A DNA stretch of 64,000 bases from Tropicimonas sediminicola. GTDB taxonomy: Bacteria > Pseudomonadota > Alphaproteobacteria > Rhodobacterales > Rhodobacteraceae. Shown piece by piece: positions 48,435-55,946 of this stretch. The notes under the pieces are model-generated. The model searched no databases and was not told where the DNA came from. It saw nothing but the letters and a program-made list of their open reading frames with translations. Both the position numbers and the translations under genes were made by a program. The first letter of the stretch is position 1; each line of letters starts with the position of its first letter. The stretch is from NCBI RefSeq assembly GCF_900188335.1, contig NZ_FZOY01000001.1:372001-436000 (forward strand), given 5' to 3'.

Positions 48435-48767
48435 TCACGTTTTCAGCGGTGTTGCCCCTGTCTCGACGCGGCTGATCTTGCCGCCGTCGAGCGAGCAGGC
48501 CATCAGCACCGCCTCGCGCGTGCCGTCCGGATAGTCGTTGACCGAGTGGATGACGAGAATGTCGTCGTTCTCGTAGATCTTGCGGCGTGGCCCCATGACC
48601 ATGGCGTCCGAGGCCATCATCTTGCGGATCAGCGCGTCGAACTCCGCCTTGTTCATGGTGGTCCCGCTCTGGTGGCGCACGAAGACCGCATCATCGGCGT
48701 ATAGCCCGAGGTAGGCGTCGGCGTCATTGTTCTGAACGGCCGCATTCATCACGTCGAAAATCGCCAT
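48435..48767 (-). CDS. SnoaL/NTF2-like small protein
   Basis: A 110-residue protein with the cone-shaped NTF2-like layout: an N-terminal helix MAIFDVMNAAVQNNDADAYL, GLYADDAVFVRHQSG, and strands KIYENDDILVIHSVNDYPDG and AVLMACSLDGGKISRVETG. Such proteins are isomerases, ligand carriers or nonenzymatic. The start at 48767 follows GAGAGAGAC; the longer frame upstream is GC-rich noise. It converges with lepA. Confidence 0.82.
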   Translation of the reverse strand: MAIFDVMNAAVQNNDADAYLGLYADDAVFVRHQSGTTMNKAEFDALIRKMMASDAMVMGPRRKIYENDDILVIHSVNDYPDGTREAVLMACSLDGGKISRVETGATPLKT

Positions 48768-49155
48768 GTCTCTCTCCCTTTTCTGAAATGATCCTGAACG
48801 GATGGGAAAGAATGCGCCCGTCATTGACGTTGCGGCAAGGATTCTTTGCTCGGGCCTCAGTCCCGGCGCTCCCCGGTCATCCGACGCACAAAGGGCCGCG
48901 TCCGACCCTGGGTGGGCGCGCCCCAACGCCTGTGGTCTCCCCTTTATCCCAAAGCCCCGACCGCGCTCCGAGCGGCCACCGGTACCGCCAAAGCGCCCTC
49001 CCGGGGGGAGGGTCGGGCGCAGCAAGACCGTTTCACATTGCGGCCGCAAAGGCCCGTAGACAAGCTGAAGGATATGGCTATCAATAGGAATTGACGTTTA
49101 ATCGAGGGATAGAGTTTTTAGTTGTCATATTGGCTTAATGAAGTTGGATTGATTC
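48768..49155. other. Composition boundary before the AT-richer island
   Basis: From 48768 to about 49060 the DNA is GC-rich with no credible gene; three overlapping open frames are low-complexity. From about 49060 the base use changes to AT-rich. A TTGACG lies at 49091-49096 and a TTGTCA at 49122-49127, but no good -10 is spaced correctly from either. The promoter of the unknown gene should be here. Confidence 0.45.
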
Positions 49156-50157
49156 ATGGAAATTAGGAAAGAGGTTCAGCAGAACGCAGTGGCTGGCGAG
49201 GTTCCGGCGATCACTGCGGTGGTGCGGCCGATCTTAGGGGCGCTGCTGTATTCATTGAAAAGTGAAGTCGTTAATGACTACGGCGGTTATCAGAACGTCC
49301 TTTTGCGGCAGCTGTCTCGGAACAGGGCCAAGCATGATGGCGAATCTGGCGTTTGCTTCGAGTACGCCGTTCACGATGCGATCATTAACAACGACCCGAT
49401 GGTCCTTGATCGGATAGACACAGCTTTGAAACGCCACTGCAAGATTGCTGGGGGTGACGTGAACTCACTGCTGTTTGGCGTTGAAAAGACCGGGAAGATC
49501 AATCTCATCGAAAGCGTTAGGGATAATTTAACTAATGATTCCAGACTTTTGGCGGGAAGCCGTGGCCAGCCGATCAAGCTAAAAAAACGCGTGGACCAGT
49601 TGGCTGCAGCCTTCCGTAAGGCATCAGAGCGGAAGAACCTTCCGACATCCATTTCAGGCCTTTGGAAGGCCGATCTCTTTGTTGGGCGGCCAAGCACTGA
49701 TCAATGGGTAGGCACAACTGTGAAGATCAACCAGCGCCATCTGGAAGCTGCACGTGGATTGCGGCTTGCTATTGTTCCTGCTGACCAAGGAAAATCTGAT
49801 ACCGTTCGTCTAGAAGAAACAAAGAACCTCATTGTCGTCCCCGTACCGTATGACGGGGCATTCATGGAAGTATTTTGGTGTGCTTGGGAGACAGTTTTGC
49901 AGGTTTTAGCTGCAGACTGCCGGGTCCCTAAACCTGCTAACCTTCCGCGTCCCGCGCAACGAGAGGTCGCTCGACTACTGGCTGATCGGAGAGAGTTCTC
50001 GGTTCTGGAGGTGATCGAAGCATTGGATCCATTGTCGCAACCCTACTTGCTTCAAACTCGACCGGAACAACTAGAACTGGACTTGTTTCGATCTGGTCTG
50101 GATACGCAAGTTAATTCGTTGGTGTCGCCTTTCGCACGACGAACAGATGGCGAATAG
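49156..50157 (+). CDS. Unknown protein on an AT-richer segment (possible nuclease-like fold)
   Basis: A 333-residue soluble protein I do not recognise. Its base and codon use is clearly less GC-rich than every neighbour, with codons such as AAT, TTA and AGA that are rare elsewhere in the window. The sequence has a helical N-terminus, then FEYAVHDAIINN (Glu69), WKADLFVG (Asp173) and QWVGTTVKINQRHL (Lys190), followed by GLRLAIVPADQ and NLIVVPVPYDGAFMEVF strands. The order Glu - Asp - Thr-x-Lys resembles a degenerate PD-(D/E)XK nuclease core, but this is only a pattern. No partner gene, integrase or tRNA flanks it. Confidence 0.7.
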   Translation: MEIRKEVQQNAVAGEVPAITAVVRPILGALLYSLKSEVVNDYGGYQNVLLRQLSRNRAKHDGESGVCFEYAVHDAIINNDPMVLDRIDTALKRHCKIAGGDVNSLLFGVEKTGKINLIESVRDNLTNDSRLLAGSRGQPIKLKKRVDQLAAAFRKASERKNLPTSISGLWKADLFVGRPSTDQWVGTTVKINQRHLEAARGLRLAIVPADQGKSDTVRLEETKNLIVVPVPYDGAFMEVFWCAWETVLQVLAADCRVPKPANLPRPAQREVARLLADRREFSVLEVIEALDPLSQPYLLQTRPEQLELDLFRSGLDTQVNSLVSPFARRTDGE

Positions 50158-50312
50158 AGTGCCTTTGCTTTCTCGGACGTGCAATTCTCTAGTTGTTTGA
50201 TCATCGGGAAAAAGGACACGCTGGATATTGCTTGGATGAAAATCTCACAGGCCCAGCGTACAACGGTCCTATTGTACCGCGCTTCCTCCACTCCCACCCC
50301 ACCAAAACGACT

Positions 50313-50333
50313 GACTGGGCCCGGGGCCCGGTC
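50313..50333 (-). terminator. Possible 3' end hairpin of the CBS gene
   Basis: GACTGGGC and GCCCGGTC pair (one G-T pair) around CCGGG, five bases past the CBS gene stop on the minus strand. A short T-run lies several bases further on, so termination is uncertain. Confidence 0.4.
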
Positions 50334-50338
50334 ACCCT

Positions 50339-50767
50339 TCAGCGGCTCACGTATTTGACGAGTTCGTCCAGGTGGAACTTGTGCTCGTCGATCACCGTCT
50401 TCATCAGGTCGCCGATGGAGACCATGCCCACGAGCCGCTCGCCCTCCATAACCGGCAGGTGACGGATGTGCTTCTCGCTCATCAGCGCCATGCATTCGTC
50501 CACCGTGTCCTGTGGCGTGACGAAGATCACGTCCGGCTCCATCACCTCGCGCACCGGCGTGCTCGGCGCGGCGCGTCCCATCAGGAACACCCGCCGGGCG
50601 TATTGCCGCTCGGTGAAGATCCCGGCGACCGTCTCGCCGTCCATCACCATCACCGAGCCGACGTTCGCCTCCGCCATCAGCTTCAGCGCGTCCAGCACCA
50701 TCGCGTCCGTGCCCACCTGGTGAACCGTGCGCCCCTTTGATTCAAGGATCTGTCCTACCGTCGTCAT
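50339..50767 (-). CDS. CBS domain-pair protein
   Basis: A 142-residue protein made of two CBS motifs: TVHQVGTDAMVLDALKLMAE with VGSVMVMDGETVAGIFTERQ, and VIFVTPQDTVDECMALMSEK with HIRHLPVMEGERLVGMVSIG. Such standalone pairs bind adenine nucleotides and may regulate partner enzymes. A weak FNR-like box lies about 108 bases before its start. It is divergent from the GYD protein gene. Confidence 0.93.
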   Translation of the reverse strand: MTTVGQILESKGRTVHQVGTDAMVLDALKLMAEANVGSVMVMDGETVAGIFTERQYARRVFLMGRAAPSTPVREVMEPDVIFVTPQDTVDECMALMSEKHIRHLPVMEGERLVGMVSIGDLMKTVIDEHKFHLDELVKYVSR

Positions 50768-50868
50768 CGCGTCTCCTCCAAGGTCCTGAAGTGCCGATGA
50801 CCCGGCCGCCCCTTCGCGCCCGGGCCGGCTCCTGTCTCCAGCAGACCCCATTCCCGCCCGCCCGGTCC

Positions 50869-50882
50869 ATGACATGGGTCAA
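50869..50882. promoter_or_regulatory. Degenerate FNR-like box between CBS and GYD genes
   Basis: ATGACATGGGTCAA matches nine of ten defined positions of TTGAC-N4-GTCAA. Its distance to both start codons is larger than for the three good sites at 53-56 kb, and no -10 sits at class II spacing on either side. Confidence 0.35.
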
Positions 50883-51006
50883 GCCGCGCCCGGTTTCTTT
50901 CCCTAAGGTCAAGTAATTGTGATACCATCCCCCGATGGGGCCGCGGGCGGGAAACGATCCGCGCAACGCGGACGGGTGCCGGCGCCCCGTTCAGGGAGGA
51001 CAGACG

Positions 51007-51336
51007 ATGCCACGTTTCATCGTAACCGGATGCTACACCCAGGCCGCCATGAAGGGCATGATCGCCAGCCCCAGTGACCGCGAGGCCGCCTCGGGCGCGC
51101 TCGTCAAGGCCGCGGGCGGCACGCAGGAGGCGTTCTACGTCACCACCGGCGACACCGACTTCATGCTCATCGTCACCATCGACGACGTCGCCAAGCTGCT
51201 CGCCGGGCTGATGGTCGCCGGGGCCTCCGGCGCCGCGTCCAACCTGCGGACCCAGCGGGCCTTCTCCTCCGCCGAGCTGACCGAGATGCAGAAGGAGGCG
51301 GGCAAGATCGCCTCCGCCTACGCGCCGCCCGGCTGA
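51007..51336 (+). CDS. GYD domain protein
   Basis: A 109-residue protein starting MPRFIVTGCYTQAAMKGMIA, with EAFYVTTGDTDFMLIVTIDD in the middle and RTQRAFSSAELTEMQKEAG near the end. This is the GYD-domain ferredoxin-like fold, found in small cytosolic proteins without known function. A GGGAGGA ribosome site precedes it. It is divergent from the CBS gene. Confidence 0.85.
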   Translation: MPRFIVTGCYTQAAMKGMIASPSDREAASGALVKAAGGTQEAFYVTTGDTDFMLIVTIDDVAKLLAGLMVAGASGAASNLRTQRAFSSAELTEMQKEAGKIASAYAPPG

Positions 51337-51444
51337 CCGGCCCCGGCGCCTTTCCGCCCCGCTCACGCGGCCGTGAAGGCGCCGGATGCAGACGGGGCGC
51401 ATTTCCGGGCTATCCTCCGTCTCGAACCGCGACAGGAGATTCCC

Positions 51445-51990
51445 ATGCGCCCCAGCCTGCCCATCCTCGCCGCCGCCTTCACCCTCGCCCTGCCTTTCGC
51501 CGCCTTCGCGGCCGGCAGCGACGACACCTCCGCCCCCAAGCCCACCGAAACCACCCAGAGCTGCGACAAGGGCATGGTCTGGGACGCCAAGTCCGGCAAA
51601 TGCGTCAACCCGCAGAGCGGCAGCCTCGACGACGAGACGCTGCACGGCGCGGTGCGCGAGTTCGCCTATGCCGGGCAGTACCGCCACGCCCTCGACGCGC
51701 TCGACGCCATCGAAGACCAGCAGGACGACCGCGTCGCCACCTACCGCGGCTTCGTCGCCCGTACGATGGGCGACGTGGAGGGCGGCATGGCCTTCTACCG
51801 CGCCGCGCTGGACGCCAACCCCGACAACCTGCTTGCCCGGTCCTACATGGGCCAGGCCTTCGTGGAGCAGGGCGACACGGCCGCCGCCCGCGCGCAACTG
51901 ACCGAGATCCGCGCCCGTGGCGGCGAAGGCAGCTGGGCCGAGGCCTCGCTCTTCTCCGCCATCGTGCGCGGCACCACCTACAGCTACTGA
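51445..51990 (+). CDS. Exported TPR-like protein
   Basis: A 181-residue protein with a signal peptide (ILAAAFTLALPFAAFAAGS). A short Lys/Thr/Ser-rich segment with two cysteines (QSCDKGMVWDAKSGKCVNPQ) leads to tetratricopeptide-like helices: FAYAGQYRHALDALDAIEDQ, FVARTMGDVEGGMAFYRAAL and PDNLLARSYMGQAFVEQGD. It probably sits in the periplasm and binds partner proteins. The upstream in-frame 24 codons are not part of the signal peptide. Confidence 0.82.
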   Translation: MRPSLPILAAAFTLALPFAAFAAGSDDTSAPKPTETTQSCDKGMVWDAKSGKCVNPQSGSLDDETLHGAVREFAYAGQYRHALDALDAIEDQQDDRVATYRGFVARTMGDVEGGMAFYRAALDANPDNLLARSYMGQAFVEQGDTAAARAQLTEIRARGGEGSWAEASLFSAIVRGTTYSY

Positions 51991-52088
51991 CCGGCGGCGC
52001 CACGGGGCAGCCCCCCCGTGGCGTATTGCGCCTTTACCGGCCGATCCGGCTGGCGGATACTCCCGCCTGAGCAACAGGGGAGGATGCC

Positions 52089-52346
52089 ATGCTCGATCTT
52101 CTCGGAACCATCGCCGCAAACATTCTCAGCCTGCCGGGGATCCTCGGCTTCGCGGCAGGGATGATGACGCGCAACCTCGCCATCGCGGCGGTGGCCGGTG
52201 TCCTGATCGGCGCGATCGAGACCCTGGTCTTCGCGGGCTTCTCCATGGCCGCGGTCGAACCCCTGGAACTGGTGATCGGCATCTGCGTCGGCGCGGCCTT
52301 CGCCGTGCTGGGCAGCCTCGTCCGGATCCGCGGCGCCACCGTCTGA
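52089..52346 (+). CDS. Small membrane protein
   Basis: An 85-residue protein with two or three hydrophobic segments, LSLPGILGFAAGMMTRNLAI and AAVAGVLIGAIETLVFAGFS, then ELVIGICVGAAFAVLGSLVR. No family is recognised. An AGGGGAGGA ribosome site precedes the ATG. Function unknown. Confidence 0.68.
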   Translation: MLDLLGTIAANILSLPGILGFAAGMMTRNLAIAAVAGVLIGAIETLVFAGFSMAAVEPLELVIGICVGAAFAVLGSLVRIRGATV

Positions 52347-52553
52347 CCGGTCGCCGCGACAGATCTCTTACGTCCAGACACGATCGGCAAAACACCGCCG
52401 GTCGCGGCCTGAAAAGGCCGTCCCCAGGGCCGGCGGATGCCGCGATAAGCAGCAAACCGGTTCCGTTCGCCGGATAATTCGCTAGAAATTGAAAGGGGTC
52501 TGTCCACGGACGAAACCCGACCAATGCGAACCAAAGTGCCGAAAGGGCTACCC

Positions 52554-52928
52554 ATGCGTCGTCTCAAGAATCTTTCCGCCATTCCGCTCATCTGCATCGT
52601 TGCTGCCTGCGCGAATACCGGGTCCAGCTACCAGCCGGTGATTGATGGTCCGATCGGGCCCAACTACGCCAATGATCTGGCGGCCTGCCAGTCGATCGCC
52701 GCCCAGCAGGGCGCCTTCGACAACAACACCGCCGCCGCCGCCGCGACCGGCGCCGCGCTGGCCGGTGGCACCACGGCCGTCTTCAACAACCGTGGCACCA
52801 ACGCCCGCGACGCCGCGCTGATCGGTGCTGCGGCCGGTGTGGCCGGTGGCGCGCTGCAGCAGCAGCAGAACAAGGAAGCGATCATCCGCAACTGCATGCG
52901 CGGCCGCGGCTACAACGTCGTCGGCTGA
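52554..52928 (+). CDS. Glycine-zipper lipoprotein
   Basis: A 124-residue lipoprotein precursor. The lipobox VAAC follows LSAIPLICI. The mature part has PNYANDLAACQSIAAQQGA, then alternating small residues (ATGAALAGGTTAVFNN, LIGAAAGVAGGALQQQ) typical of glycine zippers that insert in or line membranes, and ends in a CMRGRGYNVVG pattern seen in many such proteins. Outer-membrane location is likely. Role unknown. Confidence 0.83.
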   Translation: MRRLKNLSAIPLICIVAACANTGSSYQPVIDGPIGPNYANDLAACQSIAAQQGAFDNNTAAAAATGAALAGGTTAVFNNRGTNARDAALIGAAAGVAGGALQQQQNKEAIIRNCMRGRGYNVVG

Positions 52929-53024
52929 CGCCAGCTTCGCGCGGCCGCCTGTCCCCCCGGGGACGGTGGCCGCGCCTCCTTGCCCGCGTTGTGCCGGCAA
53001 GGCGCGCGCCCCGCGCGAACGGGC

Positions 53025-53228
53025 CTAGCGGCCGCCCCGGCGCTTGCCGCCACGTGGCATCCAGGGGAACCAGAACGCCATCCACATCTCCACCGCCTGT
53101 TCGGTCCAGGCGTCGGTCATCGCCTTCTGCTGGCGGCTCATCTCGGCTGCGAACAGGCCGCGGCTCGCGCTTGCCGCCTTGTTCGCTTCGCTCAGCCACC
53201 AGCTCATGTAGGGGTTCTTGCCGGCCAT
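53025..53228 (-). CDS. Small basic/aromatic protein, unknown
   Basis: A 67-residue protein: MAGKNPYMSWWLSEANKAAS, a helix SRGLFAAEMSRQQKAMTDAW, then MWMAFWFPWMPRGGKRRGGR. The amphipathic helix and tryptophan-rich end suggest interaction with a membrane or polyester granule, as for short phasin-like proteins, but I cannot assign it. The start is chosen by the AGAGCACCGATGG context on the minus strand. Confidence 0.6.
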   Translation of the reverse strand: MAGKNPYMSWWLSEANKAASASRGLFAAEMSRQQKAMTDAWTEQAVEMWMAFWFPWMPRGGKRRGGR

Positions 53229-53336
53229 CGGTGCTCTCCGTCCGTCCGAAACTGGCGCCAGCCTACGCTGCAGCGCGGCGCGGGCAAAGCGCCGAGTGCC
53301 GGCAGGGGAGGCATCGGCGTTCCGCCGCCGCACCGC

Positions 53337-53350
53337 TTGACCTGAATCAA
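53337..53350 (+). promoter_or_regulatory. FNR-type box before the 58-residue membrane protein gene
   Basis: TTGACCTGAATCAA fits TTGAY-N4-RTCAA. Its centre lies 41.5 bases before a start placed at 53385, and the -10 slot at 53373-53378 reads TATCGC. The box is 75 bases from the start codon. Confidence 0.7.
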
Positions 53351-53424
53351 GGACGATAAGGCGTATCACAAATATCGCTTTTACGCAGCACGTCCCCGTT
53401 CACAGGCACAGGCCCGGAGGTCCC

Positions 53425-53601
53425 ATGTTTCGTCTTGCCATGCTTCTCTTCGTCGTGATCGGCGCCTCGATGGCCGGCATCTTCATCGTTGCGGCCCTCG
53501 TCGCCGGGCTCGACACCCAAACACCGATCCTCGTGGCCGCCGCCGCGGGCTTTTTCGCCGCGGTGCCGGTCAGCTACCTCGTTGCGCGGCAGCTGGTCTG
53601 A
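53425..53601 (+). CDS. 58-residue membrane protein (paralogue 1)
   Basis: A short gene: MFRLAMLLFVVIGASMAGIF then IVAALVAGLDTQTPILVAAA, ending AGFFAAVPVSYLVARQLV. Two hydrophobic helices are joined by a short polar turn. The product at 55947-56129 has the same plan (M-x-R-L, G-x-x-IVA, a central IL, and P-x-x-x-L-x-A near the end). Similar tiny proteins in Rhodobacterales have been labelled CTP synthetase in error. An FNR-type box precedes it; a GGAGGTCCC ribosome site is present. Confidence 0.8.
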   Translation: MFRLAMLLFVVIGASMAGIFIVAALVAGLDTQTPILVAAAAGFFAAVPVSYLVARQLV

Positions 53602-53605
53602 GGGC

Positions 53606-53740
53606 CTAGAGCTTCTGCTGGACCGAGCGGGCACTGTCGGAGACGAAATCGCCGGCTTTGGACAGGTCTTGTCCCGCCCCGTCGACGGTGGCGCAGGCCC
53701 CGAGCGTCAGAAGCAGCAGCGGCAGGATCAGGCGTTTCAT
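53606..53740 (-). CDS. Entericidin-type small lipoprotein
   Basis: A 44-residue lipoprotein precursor: MKRLILPLLLLTLGACATVD with the lipobox LGAC, then DGAGQDLSKAGDFVSDSARS. This matches the entericidin A/B family, small envelope lipoproteins. It is convergent with the 58-residue membrane protein gene, only four bases between their stops. I start at the internal Met because the longer frame has no lipobox spacing. Confidence 0.85.
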   Translation of the reverse strand: MKRLILPLLLLTLGACATVDGAGQDLSKAGDFVSDSARSVQQKL

Positions 53741-53806
53741 GCGAGGTCTCCGGTCTTGGTCTCGGCGGCGCAATTTATGGCCGCTTGCGAACCAGCGCAA
53801 CCGTTC

Positions 53807-54106
53807 TCAAAGGCTCCGCAGCCCCGGCCCGGGCGGACGTTCGCCGGCCTCCTGCGCGGCGGCGAAACGGCAGGCGATGTCGTCCTGTTCCCGCCGAAGG
53901 CTGGCCAGCGAATGCCCGTCGAACCGTTCGACCATCTCCAGGTCGCGGATCGAGACGACGGCGCAATAGGGCCGGCCATGCCGGGTCAGCAGCAGCCGCG
54001 ACGGGATGTTCACCACCTGCGGCAGCAGCATCGCGATGTTGGTCCGGAAGTTGGTGACCGAGATCATCTCGGTCCGGATGTAGGGGGCGGGGATCATGCG
54101 GGTCAT
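53807..54106 (-). CDS. Orphan Phd/YefM-like antitoxin protein
   Basis: A 99-residue protein. The part starting MISVTNFRTNIAMLLPQVVN and continuing RLLLTRHGRPYCAVVSIRDL matches the Phd/YefM DNA-binding and dimer fold; the remainder (MVERFDGHSLASLRREQDDI) is helical, as in antitoxin C-termini. No toxin gene is adjacent. Translation may start at the Met before ISVTNF (54067) rather than at 54106. An array of repeated motifs is found 72-184 bases upstream and could be its operator. Confidence 0.72.
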   Translation of the reverse strand: MTRMIPAPYIRTEMISVTNFRTNIAMLLPQVVNIPSRLLLTRHGRPYCAVVSIRDLEMVERFDGHSLASLRREQDDIACRFAAAQEAGERPPGPGLRSL

Positions 54107-54177
54107 GGCGCCATTCCACCAGCATCCGGTTAACGCGCCGAAAGCGCGGCGTGCGGTGGGTGTTGCGCCGATTTCCG

Positions 54178-54290
54178 GTCGTTCGCGGCGGTCGTTTCGG
54201 TCGTTTCCCGCGATTTCGTGCCGGGAGGGCAGGGGCCGCAGCGGAAATGACCGGAAGGCGCTGGCAAACGACCGCGGGTTTGGTCGTTTC
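54178..54290. repeat. Array of GGTCGTTTC motifs
   Basis: GGTCGTTC at 54178-54185, GGTCGTTTC at 54190-54198, 54199-54207 (tandem) and 54282-54290, and inverted copies at 54266-54273 (AAACGACC) and 54244-54252 (GAAATGACC). Six copies in 113 bases, within the non-coding space upstream of the antitoxin-like gene. A repressor operator array is the simplest reading. Confidence 0.65.
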
Positions 54291-54326
54291 GCGGCCCGGA
54301 TTGTGCGTTTCGACCGGTTCCCGGGC

Positions 54327-54701
54327 TCAGACGCGGCCGGTCCAGACCAGCCAGGTGATGAAGGCCGCGGCGATCAGCAACAGGTTGAAGGCAAGCGGCG
54401 CCACCACCCCCAGGATCCACCCGATCCGCCGGTCGCGCGGGTCGATCGCCTCGAGGTGCCGCCGCAGGTTGGCGCTCGCCTCGCTCACCCGCGCGCTGTC
54501 GATCTGCCGCCGAAGCTTCGGGTTGTCGTAGAGTTTCTCCATGTCCACCAAGTACTTGGCGTCCTTCCGGAGCGCCCTTGGCAACAGCCCGCCGGCCCGC
54601 CGGAGTTTCACCTCCAGCCGGTCCGCGCCCCGCACGCCCAGCTTCTCCCGCATCAGCAGGGCAAGAGCGGCATTGGTTTCCGGCAGCGAGTTCTCCATCA
54701 T
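54327..54701 (-). CDS. Coiled-coil protein with C-terminal membrane helix
   Basis: A 124-residue protein. Residues 1-90 are charged and helical (REKLGVRGADRLEVKLRRAG, MEKLYDNPKLRRQIDSARVS). One hydrophobic helix (GWILGVVAPLAFNLLLIAAA) near the end anchors it in the membrane. No family recognised. Two adjacent ATGs make the exact start uncertain by one codon. The next gene on the other strand is a hydrolase. Confidence 0.68.
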   Translation of the reverse strand: MMENSLPETNAALALLMREKLGVRGADRLEVKLRRAGGLLPRALRKDAKYLVDMEKLYDNPKLRRQIDSARVSEASANLRRHLEAIDPRDRRIGWILGVVAPLAFNLLLIAAAFITWLVWTGRV

Positions 54702-54783
54702 GGCGCTTTCTACCCCGTTGCCCACCCGCCGGAAACAGGGAATCAACAACAGGCCCAACCATCAGGATTCGTTCGGAAAAACC

Positions 54784-55545
54784 ATGCTGACCACCTACCG
54801 CCACGGCCCCGAGGAGGGCCTGCCGCTGCTCATCGTCCACGGCCTGTTCGGCTCCGCCCGCAACTGGGGCGTCGTCGCCAAACGGCTCAGCGTCGACCGG
54901 CCCGTGCTGACGGTGGACATGCGCAACCACGGCGACAGCTTCCGTGCCGAGGCCAACGGCTATCGCGATATGGCGGATGATCTCGCGCAGGTCATTGAAA
55001 AGAATGGAGGAATGGTCGACATCGTCGGGCATTCCATGGGCGGCAAATCGGCGATGATGCTGGCGCTCACCCGCCCGGACCTGCTCCGCCGCCTGGTCGT
55101 CGCCGACATCGCCCCCGTTGCCTACAGCCACACCCAGCTCCACCTTGTCGAAGCCATGCAGGAACTCGACCTCGATGGCCTGACCCGCCGCAGCGAGGCC
55201 GACCGCGACCTCCAGCGCATCGTCCCCGACAGCCAGACCCGCGCCTTCCTGCTGCAGTCGCTCGACCTCAAGTCCACCCCGCCGCGCTGGAAGCTCAACC
55301 TCGACGTGCTTGCCCAGGAGATGGACAAGATCCTCGGCTGGCCCGCTCCCGACGGCCGCTTCGACGGACCCACCCTGTTCCTCTCGGGCGGCGCCTCCGA
55401 CTACGTTCTTCCGGAATACAGATCTGATATCAAAAGGCTTTTCCCACAGGCACGCTTCGCCAAGATCCCCGGTGCCGGCCACTGGCTACACGCCGAAAAG
55501 CCCCGCGAGTTCGAAGCCACGATCGCCGCCTTCCTCGCCGGGTGA
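54784..55545 (+). CDS. Alpha/beta hydrolase (YbfF/esterase type)
   Basis: A 253-residue hydrolase. The oxyanion region is LLIVHGLFGSARNWGVVAKR, the strand-turn is VDMRNHGDS, the nucleophile elbow is VDIVGHSMGGKSAMMLAL, and the catalytic histidine is in KIPGAGHWLHAEKP. It is like the YbfF family of short-chain acyl esterases. Single gene; an FNR-type box lies immediately after its stop. Confidence 0.9.
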   Translation: MLTTYRHGPEEGLPLLIVHGLFGSARNWGVVAKRLSVDRPVLTVDMRNHGDSFRAEANGYRDMADDLAQVIEKNGGMVDIVGHSMGGKSAMMLALTRPDLLRRLVVADIAPVAYSHTQLHLVEAMQELDLDGLTRRSEADRDLQRIVPDSQTRAFLLQSLDLKSTPPRWKLNLDVLAQEMDKILGWPAPDGRFDGPTLFLSGGASDYVLPEYRSDIKRLFPQARFAKIPGAGHWLHAEKPREFEATIAAFLAG

Positions 55546-55549
55546 CCGC

Positions 55550-55563
55550 TTGATCGGAATCAA
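55550..55563 (+). promoter_or_regulatory. FNR-type box, class II promoter of the 91-residue protein gene
   Basis: TTGATCGGAATCAA is a perfect consensus box. With its centre 41.5 bases before the start, the -10 slot falls exactly on TAGAAA at 55586-55591, preceded by TGC (an extended -10). The leader to the ATG at 55627 would be about 29 bases. Strongest regulatory site in the window. Confidence 0.85.
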
Positions 55564-55626
55564 TGACGCAGCGGAAACTGCGTGCTAGAAAGGTCTCAGG
55601 TGGGTCAGCCGAAAGGGGAGGATAGG

Positions 55627-55902
55627 ATGATCACACTCGACGACATCGAGGATATGAACTGCCTGACGCGGGCGGAGATCGCCGCGCTAGCCGAGCATGA
55701 GCACATCGGGGAATTCGATGCCGCCATGCTGGCGGAGTACCTCATGCATCTGCCCAAGGGGCCGCAGAAGGTACACCAGATGATCTGCGATGACATGCGT
55801 GTCGCCATGCATCGCGACGACGTGAGTCATGCCAAGGAACTTTTCCGCACGCTGCAGCATTTCATCAAGGTTCATCCCGAGGCCGCGCGCGGATCCGCAT
55901 GA
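55627..55902 (+). CDS. Small acidic helical protein behind an FNR box
   Basis: A 91-residue soluble protein: MITLDDIEDMNCLTRAEIAA, LAEHEHIGEFDAAMLAEYLM, then QKVHQMICDDMRVAMHRDDV and helices to the end. No family recognised; the many histidines with Asp/Glu might bind a metal. GGGGAGGATAGG gives a good ribosome site, which selects the ATG at 55627. Expression under low oxygen is predicted from the upstream box. Confidence 0.75.
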   Translation: MITLDDIEDMNCLTRAEIAALAEHEHIGEFDAAMLAEYLMHLPKGPQKVHQMICDDMRVAMHRDDVSHAKELFRTLQHFIKVHPEAARGSA

Positions 55903-55946
55903 CCCACCAGATCAGGTTGTTTTCCAATACCCCGCTCGCGGGCGAG

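Noticed and set aside
48788-49094. Overlapping open frames before the AT-richer gene as a remnant gene or integrase fragment
   Set aside because: The translations are low-complexity and show no recombinase or other motifs; I cannot support a pseudogene call.
53807-54106. A complete toxin-antitoxin module
   Set aside because: The antitoxin-like gene has no RelE/Doc/YoeB-type neighbour; the adjacent genes are an entericidin and a membrane-anchored coiled-coil protein.
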